Notes under the pieces: generated by a model | Told to the model about the DNA's origin: nothing | Database searches by the model: none | What the model saw: the letters and a program-made list of their open reading frames with translations, nothing else | Program-made: the position numbers and the translations under genes | Shown: piece by piece, positions 1-10,560 of the stretch | How positions within the stretch are numbered: the first letter of the stretch is position 1 | Layout: every line of letters starts with the position of its first letter | Assembly: GCF_022581195.2 (NCBI RefSeq) | Contig: NC_061474.1 | Coordinates: forward strand, 9,238,001-9,302,000 | Direction of reading: 5' to 3' | DNA length: 64,000 nt | DNA from: Helicoverpa zea | Lineage: Eukaryota; Arthropoda; Insecta; Lepidoptera; Noctuidae

Positions 1-35
1 CCTGTGCCCAGCAGTGGGACGATAAAAAGGCTGTA
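1..35 (+). mobile_element. SINE/LINE 3' tail fragment (CAGCAGTGGGAC family)
   Basis: The first bases carry the motif CCCAGCAGTGGGACGATAAA, the same 3' end seen in the fuller copy near 1.5 kb. Only the last part lies in the window, so the class is judged from the other copies. It ends at the truncated border of the TIR element that follows. Confidence 0.55.
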
Positions 36-362
36 ACTATTTTAAAAGAAGATCAGGATTCCAATCTTTTCAGTCGGTCTGATTCTGGCTGAATATCAAA
101 TCTTTGTAATGTGCTTACTACCATTCATCTTCATAGAGATTTATCATCACCTCCCGAGCCTTTTCGGTCGGCTTTCAGTCAAACCGGATGTAGCTGAGTA
201 CCAGTGTTTTACAAGGAGCGACTGCCTATCTGACCTTCTCAACCCAGTTACCCGGGCAACCCCCTTGGTTAGACAGGTGTCACACTTAGTGGCTTCTGAC
301 TACCCCTCATACAGATTTATAATCCCAAACAAACTATCGGCCGACTAAAAGTTTACCGTGTG
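36..362 (-). mobile_element. TIR element (AGTCGGCCGA family), partial, with nested SINE
   Basis: Read on the minus strand, the right border starts with the terminal motif AAACTTTTAGTCGGCCGATAG and continues into the family body (TAAATC...ATGAAGATGAATGGTAGTA) seen also at 23.35, 37.4 and 51.3 kb. The other terminal repeat is missing, apparently cut off by the tail fragment at the window start. A SINE interrupts the body. No coding capacity is seen, so it is a MITE-like non-autonomous element. Confidence 0.6.
145..308 (-). mobile_element. 5'-truncated tRNA-derived SINE, nested in TIR element
   Basis: This is the 3' part of the noctuid HaSE-like SINE, recognised by GCTTTCAGTC, GCTGAGTACCAGTG and CTTCTGACTACCC read in antisense. 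It is flanked by 12-base duplications ATA(G/C)AGATTTAT at 133-144 and 309-320 that differ at one base. This fixes its borders and shows that it jumped into the pre-existing TIR element. Confidence 0.75.
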
Positions 363-599
363 CTCTTAATATTTCAAAAACATCAAGCTTATGGTGCAAT
401 TAAAATGTTCACCCACTGGTAATAACGCTTGGATTATTTCAATAATCTAGTAACTTTATTTATGCTAATATTTTTGTATAATTTTTATATGTAGGCTTTT
501 TAGCTTTTAGCTTATAGCTAGCTTAAGTAATCACTTCACACAGCCGAATAAAAATACTTTTTATTTTATCAGGAATTTTACTTTAAAAGTTTTAAATTA

Positions 600-790
600 A
601 TACATTTGTACCTATTTATTTATCACTAGCCGTTATCCCAAAGTTTCACTTTTGCTCATATCGGGATAAAATATAATCTATATCCTATTACTTGGGAATA
701 CTGTAGCTTTCCAAAAGTGAAAGAATTTTTCAAACCGTTCAGTAGTTTCCTTTGGAGTAAACAAACAACAAAATCTTTGTCTTTTTTCCA
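600..790 (+). repeat. CR1/Zenon-like 3' tail repeat, diverged
   Basis: The order ACTAGCCG..., GGGATAAAATATA, TAGCTTTCCAAAAGTGAAAG and CAGTAGTTTCC, ending in ACAAACAA, matches the widespread lepidopteran tail repeat also present at 52.2 and 54.1 kb. It is well diverged and has no ORF. Assignment to the CR1/Zenon group is from memory of the motif. Confidence 0.5.
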
Positions 791-1329
791 CCTATAAATA
801 AAGATAGTATGAAACTACAGACAACAAAATGATTGTCTCTCTTGAGAATACTAATAGCATTGAATCTCGTATTACATGTTCATAATTCAAGTTTATTTTG
901 TCAGTGCAACGAAACAGCTTTCAGAATAAAAACTTATAAACTACATTTCGGATTTCTGTGTACATTTTCTACAGTTTAAAACTTTATTTTAGCTAAAAGT
1001 CTCGATAAACCTAAACTTATGTGATTTTATTTTCAGCAAAATATTAGAGTAAGACTGTCGAACTCAAACGATTGCAGTTACCTTTTGTCTAGCTAAATGC
1101 TTACAAGATAAGGTCTGACAGTGAATAACTTGGCAATAAGTCTTTCAGTCACTTTTCACTGATAATGGCTATCTACTCTTGATCATAATATTTCAGCACT
1201 GAGAGGTAACCTTTAAAATTTTTTAATTAGTGTGTGGGTTCCATTCTAAGTTTGGCAAGTACCAATGCTTTTTAAAGTTTGTATGTAGGTATTTGCCAAG
1301 TACCTACATACTAAATACTGGTACTGGTA

Positions 1330-1533
1330 ATGCTGGGCCCCGCTGGGGAAGTACATATATCTTGGATCTTAATGGCTGATTAAAGGGAAGTAAAACATCT
1401 CGACCTGTAAGTATGAAGTCTACAATCACCAACCCGCATTGAGCAAGCGTGGTGATTAACGCTCAATTCTTCTCTGTGTGAGAGGAGGCCTGTGCCCAGC
1501 AGTGGGACGATAAAAAAGGCTAATGATGATGAT
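1330..1533 (+). mobile_element. SINE-like element, CAGCAGTGGGAC 3' end, ATGATG tail
   Basis: It contains CACCAACCCGCATTGAGCAA, CTCTGTGTGAGAGGAGGCC and GCCCAGCAGTGGGACGATAA, then a TGATGATGAT tail. The same order is found in reverse at 51.86-52.15 kb and partly at 22.4 kb. No tRNA-like head is preserved here. Confidence 0.6.
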
Positions 1534-1834
1534 AAACTTTCTACATACCAAAAGTCGACAACGAGGATATTTAATTACGAGTAGCTTATTTATTTTCAAC
1601 ATACTTAAGTAATTATTTTTGCTATGCAACAATTTCTTCTATACAGTATATTTTGCGTGGGTTCTTATAAGATCGTTCTGAAGTCCACTCGAATTACTCT
1701 TGCTTCAGATAGTAAGCTTATTTTCTGTGAAATACTTATCCGTAAATAGAGTTCTATTAATGAAAGAAATTGTATTAGTATTGCAGTTAATTTTCTGATA
1801 TTTATTTATTACTTTTATTGGCATCACTTTTAAG

Positions 1835-2000
1835 CTTTAGTATTATTATGTGAAAGTAACTGTCTATCTGTTTGTCGTGATTTCACGCCAAAACTACTGA
1901 ACAGTGACAGTCTGAAACCTGAAAAAGGACATAGGATACTTCTTATTAACCGTTTGCGGGAAGTAGTTTCCTCGATACGCAGATAGAATCGCTGAAAACA
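1835..2000 (-). repeat. CR1/Zenon-like tail repeat, diverged
   Basis: In antisense this reads as an old copy of the lepidopteran tail repeat: a CAGACAGATAGACAG-type end at the left and a TTCAGTAGTTTTGGCGTGAA-type block. The 123-codon minus-strand frame running through it is not taken as a gene, because its C-terminal third is repeat-derived. Confidence 0.4.
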
Positions 2001-2429
2001 ACAGCTAGCAGTATCTAGATATTTCATTTGTTTGCCTTTTAGAAACTGAAGATTCAAACACTTCAATTGCTTTGGTTTAGGTATATTTTCTTCTTCCAAA
2101 CTCTTCTGGGGTAATCTCGGAGGTAATAAAATGAGTAAATTCTTCATGACCAAAATTCTCCTTGACCTTACAAATCTTCTATAATACTTTCTGAAGGTCA
2201 ATCAGTCATTACACTCAACGTATGTTTTTCTTCAATTCACAAGTTTTATTGCAATTAAAAGCAACCGGAGTATTTTTAGATGTAATTCGAAGTAAACAGT
2301 TTTTACTACGATACGATATTGCAGTGTCTGTTGTCTGTTTTCCAAGTTGGACGATGAACTCAAGGATTCCGCGGAATAGGAGTGACGAAGAGTTTGTTAT
2401 GTGTAGGAAATATATACCTACATTTTTTT

Positions 2430-2650
2430 TTATTTAGCCTGTACTGCCCCACTGCTGGGCTAAGCCTTCCCAATATACTAAGCTAAGCCTCCTCTTCTAT
2501 AGGTCGCTTTTTGTGGCCATTCCGTGAGGAAGCTATCAAAGTCTTCTCTCGAGCGTTTTATTGGTCTTCCTCTCGGTCTTCTTCCATTATCAGAGATCCA
2601 TTTTCGGGTGATGTTAGTCCACCTGTCTTTGAAATTCACGATCACCTTCA
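2430..2650 (-). mobile_element. RTE-type LINE 3' end (C-terminal ORF remnant)
   Basis: The minus strand encodes residues typical of the very end of RTE-clade reverse transcriptase ORFs: a GRRPRGRPIKR arginine-rich stretch, then a D-x-F...EWPQKA...YR block. A GCCCAGCAGTGGGGCAGTAC-type 3' UTR follows. Upstream RT motifs are absent, so this is a short 5'-truncated insertion with no function expected. Confidence 0.65.
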
Positions 2651-2659
2651 AATTCGACT

Positions 2660-5040
2660 GTCGGATAACTATACGTCGTCAGCTACCCAAATAGAAAACT
2701 TGCGGGGACTGAGTAACACAATATCTCTGTTGAACTTGAACCAAAAAATTTACTCTTAAAACAAAACTTAAATTCAAGGTCATAAATAAAGAATCTTCTT
2801 CAAGAAACGACCTTGGAATGAATGAAAACTTTAGATCAATGTGCTCCGTCGACCGTCTTGTTCAAATTGTGAAGAACACCAAACAGACCCGAGTTTCGAC
2901 ATCAGCTTGGCTTTTGATGTTTATGAGTGAAGAAGTATTGGATGCGGTATCGCACTTCTCTCTAGAATTTAGAACTTCAAGTAACGATAATGCTGGAAAA
3001 TTGATAGAGCAAACCTGTGTATTGTGTTTCCTAATATCATGCATTAGCAGTAAGGTACCTAACTGCTATTGTAATTAATGGATTATTTATATGTGATTTG
3101 CTAAATATGTGTTACCTCTTACGAATAAGCTAAATAAATTAAAACAAGGTCTGGATGTAGAAATCTAACAAAAGGTAGCATCAGATAATAATGCCTGGTA
3201 TCCGTCACTCTCTCGATGAATTATTATAATTGTTATATTTGTGTACTTCATAATTGGCATAATGTTTGGTATGATGATCTCTCATAAACAAATAAATAGA
3301 TAAAATAATTATGATCTGTTACATTTTTTTATACCGATGTTAAATGTTTTCCAAAAGTAAAATATTACCCTCCTATTGCAAGTACCCAGGTTCCTCTTTT
3401 TAATAATGTATCTTTCTCAATAAAAGCCACATCGCCGCAATCATAGCTCCTTGTCGAATATTTACGATAATCCTCCCAGCTGTAACAACAAGCGGATTGC
3501 TACTCATTAGCTGATTTGTTAACTTGTTTGATGTACAGACATTTTTAACAGAAGCCCATTAATTAAAAATATCATGTAAATTAACGTAAATTAGTTATTT
3601 CATAATAATGGTTTGGTAATTTTCAGCGCGTGTTTAAAAAATGTATTGAAATGTTCTGATTCGATCAACATTTTTATAGTATCTACTTAAGTTATAATAA
3701 TAGGATACCTATAAGAACGCTGAATCATTTTCATATGCAGTACCGAAAGAAATTAATTTGAATAAAATATTTCAAGCACAAGTCAAATAAACTTGTCTGG
3801 TGGTCTCATAACGTTTCACGCTTTTATTAAGTCGACCTGCATGTAATCATGTAATGGAATCTAAGGCAACGTATTTAACCATATTCCAAGGACCGTAGCG
3901 TCAGTTGAATGTACATAGTTCTAATGACAATGCAATAATATGACGATGGAGCCGGAAGATATGAAGTGGAACTTCATGATGGAACTATCTTATCTACAAA
4001 AGCTGTGTTTGCACTTGTTAGAAAAGGCTTGTAATGAACTATGGCGTCATTTTAGGGATATTTAAACTATTAATTTATATTAGTTAGAGGAAATCCGAGG
4101 AAGTGACAGAAACTGTGATTAACAGAAAGAAGACATGACAGGTATTTCCACATACACACACACAAACTTACGTAGAACATTTCTTCTTTCCCATTAAACT
4201 CCTAACAAACTCCATTCCTATACCATTGGAAGTTCAATTGCTTTTAAAATAACAAACGGACCTACCTACGTATTTTTCCTCAGATTCCATCAGTTTCCGA
4301 GAACGATACCAAACAAATAAACATAGGCTTCCGTTTTTTCTGTTTCTACAAGATTTTTCTTGAGTTGAACGACAGGTGAATAAGTTAATAGTTTGTTTGT
4401 GTTAAAGATATTCAAAAGATCGCGTAGTTTGTAGTATTGCTGGCTTTTGAAGTTTTGTTTATTTTGTGTTTTTCATTGCAGGTAAGTAGGTCTTTCTTTT
4501 GTATCATTTTGTATTATAATGTTTTTAACATCATTTTGTGTTGAACAGGTTCTTCAAACCATATAGACAGAGTTGTGTTGCTGGGGACTTTGTTCCACCA
4601 TTTCTTCTTCGCAGCAAAAACACATAAGGCGGGCTTTCTTGGGGCTACCTTTTGTAAATACTTCACTTTTGACTTAATCTTTATCTGTGTTTTTGATTCA
4701 CGCAGGATGGCACGTTAGATAACACATTTATAGAAGAAGGCAACTGTTTTTCCAGGTGCACGGAGTAAGACCCTTTGAATATAGGTGAAAAACATCTTTG
4801 ATTTTTAGGTTTAGTATGCTTAGCCTCGAAACTCGAAACCTTTAAATTTTTCGACATTAAAATATTAGTATTACGTGCTGACTGCTTACATAATCCCAAA
4901 TCTGAGAGCATAATAACTTTGAACGTGTTCTTATTATATTTTTGACCTTGAAAGGGGCAGCTAAGCTTATTTTGGAATTGCGACTATAATCAGCTTTACG
5001 TTTTTTTACGATATCTCATCATTACATACCTATAACACAT
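2660..5040. other. AT-rich intergenic DNA without recognised gene
   Basis: No convincing gene or transposon is recognised. A 41-codon frame with coding-like composition at 3940-4065 is listed separately. The 86-codon plus-strand frame at 2818-3078 has no recognisable domain or splice context. Confidence 0.5.
3940..4065 (+). CDS. Possible small ORF, 41 residues, unknown
   Basis: An ATG at 3940 opens 41 codons ending in TAA. The predicted peptide is acidic at the start (MTMEPEDMKW) and then has heptad-like leucines (ELSYLQKLCLHLLEK), suggesting one amphipathic helix. Its codons are richer in G and C than the surrounding AT-rich DNA. There is no signal peptide, no relative elsewhere in the window and no clear splice site. 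It could be a chance frame, an exon or an smORF. Confidence 0.2.
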   Translation: MTMEPEDMKWNFMMELSYLQKLCLHLLEKACNELWRHFRDI

Positions 5041-5044
5041 TGAT

Positions 5045-5175
5045 CAGGTAATTGGGTTGAGGAAGTCAGATAGGCAGTCGCTCCTTGTAAAACACTGGTA
5101 CTCAGCTGAATCCGGTGAGACTGAAAGCCGACCCCAACATAGTTGGGAAAAGGCTCGGGAGATGATTTCATAATC
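5045..5175 (+). mobile_element. HaSE-like SINE, 3' fragment
   Basis: It contains GGGTTGAGGAAGTCAGATAG, CACTGGTACTCAGCTGAATC and AACATAGTTGGGAAAAGGCT, the 3' half of the tRNA-derived SINE that is complete at 21.5 kb. The A/B-box head is missing. Confidence 0.75.
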
Positions 5176-5403
5176 TAGCATGAGGGAATTGGTGATTTCA
5201 AACTTAATACAGGTTTCCTCAAAATGTTCTCCAACACCTTTTTATCAGTCATTGGTGTCCAATATGTTCTTAGTATAAATTGAAACATACTATTGTTTTT
5301 ATATAGGTATAGTTTCAGTATATTGCTTTAACGATAACCGAGCCATTTTTAGTTGTCAAACTGCCAATTTGACGAATGGACAGGTATAAGGCTGGTTCCA
5401 GGA

Positions 5404-5545
5404 CTGCGGGATTGTCCGAAAGAGTTACCGCGGCCCTGGTACTTAAAGGGCTTAAGAAGGAACGTGGTGGGGTTAAGTTAGTATGAGTCTGACACCCTCA
5501 CGCTACACCCACAGCGGGTGCACCCATTTAATGTTTTGGTTATCG
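5404..5545 (+). mobile_element. Older copy of the ~160-bp A-tailed retroposon (R family)
   Basis: It begins CTGCGGGATTGTCCGAAAG and keeps the family blocks GAGTTACCGCGGCCCTGG, AGTCTGACACCCTCACGC and CCACAGCGGG, but is diverged and has lost its A tail. It lies directly 5' of a full SINE. Confidence 0.65.
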
Positions 5546-5558
5546 TTATAGTTAAATG

Positions 5559-5904
5559 ACTGTCTAGTTGGTCTAGCTGTCGCAAGCGCGGCTGCTGAGC
5601 ACGAAGTCTCGGTCTCGGTTCAATTCCCGGGTCGGGCCGAAATCGCTTTGTGGGTTTTAGAAGACTTCCACAAAGCAGTCCGGAGCCTGGAAGTTGGTGA
5701 TTGATTCACTCGTGCATCGGAGAGCTGATCCCTCTCCGGTCGTGTCGGATTGCCATCCCACCGGCCTACAGAGTAAAGGAATAGTAAGTGCACCTGTGTC
5801 TGCCCAAATGCTTGTGCACTATAATATGTCCTGCGAAGCTAGCTGATCTCGTTATAATATGAGAACAGCTGCCGTGGCCGAAATCGGCCGTGGACGCCAT
5901 TATA
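5559..5904 (+). mobile_element. Full-length tRNA-derived SINE (second family)
   Basis: The head carries an A-box-like TTGGTCTAGCTGTCGCAAG and a B-box-like GGTTCAATTCCCGGG. A body follows with CGCTTTGTGG, TGATTGATTCACTCGTGCAT and GTGCACTATAATATGTCCTG. Direct repeats ATAGTTAAATG (11 bp) at 5548-5558 and 5905-5915 flank it, so both ends are defined. Other copies lie at 19.2, 37.6 and 53.4 kb. Confidence 0.85.
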
Positions 5905-6179
5905 ATAGTTAAATGCTACAACTGGGTCTTAAACTACATTTCTCATTCCACAGTCTACGATAATAGTGCAAGCAATAAAACGTTAGAACGATGCAATAAA
6001 AACAATTGCAACACACGAACTGACGTTTAATCTTGTTTATACATATTGTAGTCTTGGTTAAATGGCTGTAGTTTGCCAAGATTGTTATGAGATCGGTTAT
6101 ATCTGTGATTTGGAAGATTCTGATGGTAGTTTAGTGGGTACGGGTTTTGAGTCTATTAATGAGTAATGAATGTGATATA

Positions 6180-6545
6180 TTTTTTATTATTTATTGAAAC
6201 GAAAGCAAACATGGACCAATTACAAATTATAACATAAAATAGGTTCAAAAATAAGAATAAGAAGAAGATAAGAATGCAAATACAATTAAAATACAATTCA
6301 ACGTTAGGCCGTACATGTACCATGTCACAGTGATACACGTACAGGCAGTCAAAACGCTCTGCAAATGCGCTCAGGATACTATTTGGGCTGACCCGCACCC
6401 TGCGCACCAGGGATGTGCACCGCCTGCGCATGGTTGTATAAAAACAATCCACGCGCGCGTCGGCGAACATCCCCGAAGCGCTACAGAAGCGAGGCAGCCC
6501 CAACAGCATCCTGAATGCGAGTTGTGTGTATATTCTCCGTGTTTT
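6180..6545 (-). mobile_element. LINE 3' fragment with C-terminal RT-ORF remnant
   Basis: The minus strand carries a frame beginning about 6509 with LPRFCSASGMFADARVDCF, followed by an RRRCTSLVRRVR block. This resembles the C-terminal tail of lepidopteran jockey-like reverse transcriptase proteins. It runs into a very AT-rich 3' region near 6200-6300. No RT motifs remain. The right end abuts the LTR element. Confidence 0.6.
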
Positions 6546-6589
6546 AACCGCGTACTGGGATACTCACTTCCCTTAACCGTATATATGTA

Positions 6590-6823
6590 TGTCGGCGTCA
6601 GGATCCGACATCGTTAAATAAAACAAAGGGGTTCTCACACAATCACTTGGTTTATTCCAATTAACACAGTATTAGTCACTACAATTATTTATCACTAATT
6701 TGTGGGAGGTGTGCACTCGGCAACGGTCGGCGAACGAATGACCCGAGTCGTGCGCGCGCGCCGCTTTATATAAGGTCCACCGTTGACAGATCGACGGTTG
6801 ACACATCGACGGTGGCGCCGTCA
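6590..6823 (-). repeat. 3' LTR of the LARD-like element
   Basis: On the minus strand it begins TGACGGCGCC and ends CCTGACGCCGACA. It contains two GTCGATSTGTCAAC-like repeats, a TATATAA box at 6766-6775 and AATAAA at about 6650-6656. It is the downstream LTR because the primer-binding site lies beside the other copy. Confidence 0.8.
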
Positions 6824-7200
6824 CGGCCATGCTGACATACGCTCGTCCTCGAGCGTCTTCTGAAAACAAGACAGCAAACTGCTCGATCATCCTGACATAC
6901 TCAGTCACATCAAATCAAGTCAAATCAGTCAGTCAAATCTTTAAGTTGCGAGCCTTTTTTTTACAACCAGAGACTGTTAAACCATTCTCATCGGTATTAC
7001 AACCGGAGACCGTTAAACCATTCTCATCGGTATTACAACCGGAGACCGTTAAACCATTCTCATCGGTATTACAACCGGAGACCGTTAAACCATTTTTTTA
7101 AATTACCTTTTTCTCTCATCTTTTTCTCTTTTTTTTTAGCTTACTTTTTTTGTGACGTTTTTTCCTTTTTTTTTTCTTTTCTTTTTTTTTTATAAAATCT
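6824..7200. repeat. LARD internal 3' end: 36-bp tandem repeat and pyrimidine tract
   Basis: Nearly four copies of a 36-bp unit (GTATTACAACCGGAGACCGT and flanks) lie at 6961-7098, followed by a T/C-rich tract to about 7190. The last three copies are almost identical. The 12-residue translation repeats are incidental. An ordinary polypurine tract next to the LTR is not evident. Confidence 0.75.
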
Positions 7201-10200
7201 CACATAGTCTACACAAAATAGTTGGTTAGTCACCAGAACCTACGACCCATTAAGGCCAGTTCTTAACATGATTCGGTTTGTCATAAGTCGCAGAACATTG
7301 ACCCAGAGAGCCATTTCCTAAAATCGGTCACACCAGTCACGTGTCAGGGCAGTCCCCAAGATTTGTCACACTTGTCACATGTCATGGAATATGCCCTGCG
7401 AGCAAGTTCAGTTAAGTTAGTTACGTTAGTTCCACCTATCATCACTTTCTGAAGTCATGTCAGTCGAACATCATGATCATTTCTGAAGTCGTGTCATATA
7501 AGTACAGGTCAAAGAACATTAATTGAAATTCGTCACTGTCACCGTCATTATCAGATGACACCTTATACCTTCCATGATCGAGAGCCGCCGTCTCGGCCTC
7601 CTCAGTCCTTAGTTGGAATACAAGCTACTTCAAGGAAGCCTACACGGGCTCCAGGTATGTTACCACAGCACTTTTCGAGTGGTCTTACTAGTACTCGAAT
7701 TCAATATAAGATGGTCTCAAATGAACCTTAGCGATTTCCTATAAAGTTTCACGACACTAGTTGCACGGGACCATACAGTTGTTCCCATGGAGAACATACG
7801 GCAAGAAACCCCATAGAAGATACCTATCATATTCTACGTCTATTACAATGAAAGTAAAAGCTCTAGAAATTCCTATGCAATTGAGTTTCGGTTTCTTCCG
7901 CTCAAATAAGACGAACAAAATCATCTTCAAGAGGAATCTCACTGTTGTCACTAAAAGATTAAAACGCTCTGTTTTGTCGAAGCTATTTTCCTCCTAAATC
8001 ATTCCGTTTGCTGTATCTCGAATTTCTATCTACGACTAAGCAGAGTCGACTAAGAAGCTCGCTAGATCTGAAGACATCGTTCTCGTAGAAATAAAATATA
8101 AGCTCGATTGGTATACAGTATATTGCACTGAACCTGGTACTATTTGCTACTCAATCAACATCAACAACAACGATCTGAAGAGTATGATGATGACTGACGG
8201 GTATATGATGATTATAATGAACTTCTACGAGCCCGTCGCGCAACGTTCGAATCATTCTCTACAATCGCAAATAGGCACTAAAACTAAAACACTCGCCCTA
8301 TCTGACTGTTGGCCAAAAATTCTACTATTGTTATAAGAGTAGTTGAATTTTTACAGGATTTCTCGAATACTCCGACTGGTATACGATTATCTGATTGGAA
8401 AGACTAGCCGGAAGACAACAGCTACTGTTCAAGGCCTAAGTACGGATTCAAATAAGGGATTCCTAGTTGAAAGGTTGTATTCGATCCCTGAAGTCAGACT
8501 ACCAAAAGGCCCAACTCTATGATCAAGATCTATGAATTCGTAAAGAGAGGTCAGCTATTAATATAGCCGTTTCTAGGTAATTACAATACAAAAGACTCAA
8601 CAACCAAACCTCCTACTACAACCACACAGCCAATTCTACTAGTCTGCTATTGTGCGAGTCGAACTTTCAGACCGAAGTCAGACCTAGCACTACAACGATT
8701 TGGGATATCTCCGCCCAGTCCGGGACAGTCAACGTCGCCGCGCACAACCGGCAAACACTGAGTCACGTTGACTATAGGGATAATTTCTCGACTTATCAAC
8801 AGCTAGAACGGCAGCTAACGTCCATTGCAAAACTCTCTCGGTATCGTTATCCTCACATTCAATAAGCAACTAACTACATCTAGTAGACATTAAAGTCAAA
8901 CCAACTATGTCAGCCTCCCTTACAATGAACTCTCTCTGTTCGCGATTACATACTACCTGATTAACCAAACAGATCGACCGATCGTGGCGCAGAGCCAGAC
9001 ACCCCGTCAACTCAGCCACAAACCCGACAATTTCTGCTCCCCCGGCAAACTTCATCTCAGACGGCATCCGTGAAGTCAGAAAAGGAAAGTGCTTAGGCAA
9101 CTGACCAAACTTTGAAAACATTTGGGTCAGCAGTGGCCCCCCCAGCCGTCAAGTCCCAAATGTGTGGCGCAACAATAGCCATCCGCGCCGATGAGGCAAT
9201 ATTCTGGGAACAGCAACAGTCCTTCTCCGGCAAATCTAACCTAAACAAGAGGCAAGTCCTTCACGCCGACACGCTCAGAATAAGACAGGCACCACCCACC
9301 AGACCTACACTCCAGAAATCACAGCCATAAGTGCGCACCAACACTAGCCAGAACGACTCAACGGCACTACACCCCTGACACATTTCTCCTACGCATCACG
9401 AGCTGCACTACCACCAGTTACGGATTTCAAGAACAGCAATCACCTTTCAAACGAAGAAACCGGTCACATCAGCTGCCAAGCAAGAAATAAAAGAAAGATC
9501 CAACAGTTAGTCCGACTTTCAAATTGTAAATTACAACTACGATTGTCACTCACACGAACGCCTTCCACTCGACAGGCTTTACACGACCTTTGTGTCCCTT
9601 AGCCGACTTATCAGCCCATCCTGGTTTTCTAGGAACCACAGTAACGCGACACTAACTGTACTCACACAGATTTACACGAGTCTCTTCCTGATCACCACGC
9701 TGCTATCGCACAGGCCAACGGGTCTTTTCCAAGTCACCCCGATACCCATCATAGGTACAGCATAACACAATAAAATCACTAAGTAGGCGTAAGAAGTAAC
9801 AACACCTTGCCAACAAATCTATAGTCTGACGTATAATTGAATTATTCTATGTAACTGAAAGACATTAATCAGAACCCGTGGAACTACTTCTCAGCGTCGG
9901 TGATTCCACTAGTTAACTACCACTGACAATAATTGTGTGCCAGCTGATTGTTGACCACGGCGATCGTATAATTAGCCCTTATTACGAGATCAGCCAGCCG
10001 CACACATATTATAGTGCGCAGGCATCTGCGCAGACACAGACGCACCCAATTCCTTCAATCTCATAGCGACAGCCCAACACAACCAGAGAGAAACCACAAG
10101 GAGGACCGACATCAATGCGCTCTCCAATGAAGGGTGCGTCAATCAGCATCTTCCAGGCTCCGGGCTGCCTTTTGAAAATTTCCAAAACCAACAAAGCGAA

Positions 10201-10560
10201 CTCGTCCCGACCCGAGATCCCGAGCATAACAGTCGCACTAAGTGACAACTAAACCAACGACACAGTTCATATCTACCAATACCACTAGTCAACGAGGCAG
10301 TTCCACGTTTAATAACCTCGTGTAAAAAATAACCTCAACATAAAACTATGGATTGAACAATGGATTGGTCTCACCGGGTTTTCCACTCAACGTGCGTAAC
10401 GATCGCACATCGCTATGGCGCGCAGTACAGCAAAGCTTTCGTGGACGTGAAGCCACGGAGATGCACAAGCACCAACACTCCGACCTCACAAAGACACGTT
10501 GGGCTAATGGCAGGCAGCGTCGTAATTTTCTCGCCATATTGCACAATGATCACCGTCATT
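7200..10560. other. LARD internal region, plus strand A/C-rich, no gene
   Basis: This stretch is poor in G on the plus strand and differs in composition from the AT-rich DNA around it. All frames are broken by stops within about 90 codons and no protein motif was recognised. A decayed second-family SINE lies at about 10005-10255. Confidence 0.5.
10005..10255 (-). mobile_element. Decayed SINE (second family), antisense
   Basis: Blocks corresponding to TATAGTGC...GCGCAGACACAG, ACCGACATCAATGCGCTCTC, GTGCGTCAATCAGCATCTTC and AACAAAGCGAACTCGTCCC follow the order of the complete SINE at 19.2 kb but with many substitutions. It is clearly older than the LTRs that enclose it. Confidence 0.6.

Noticed and set aside
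1830..2201. 123-residue minus-strand frame
   Set aside because: One third is a CR1/Zenon-like tail and the rest shows no domain; length is within chance expectation.
6829..7101. 90-residue plus-strand frame with LQPETVKPFSSV repeats
   Set aside because: It is the translation of a 36-bp DNA tandem repeat inside a transposon; there is no other sign of a gene.
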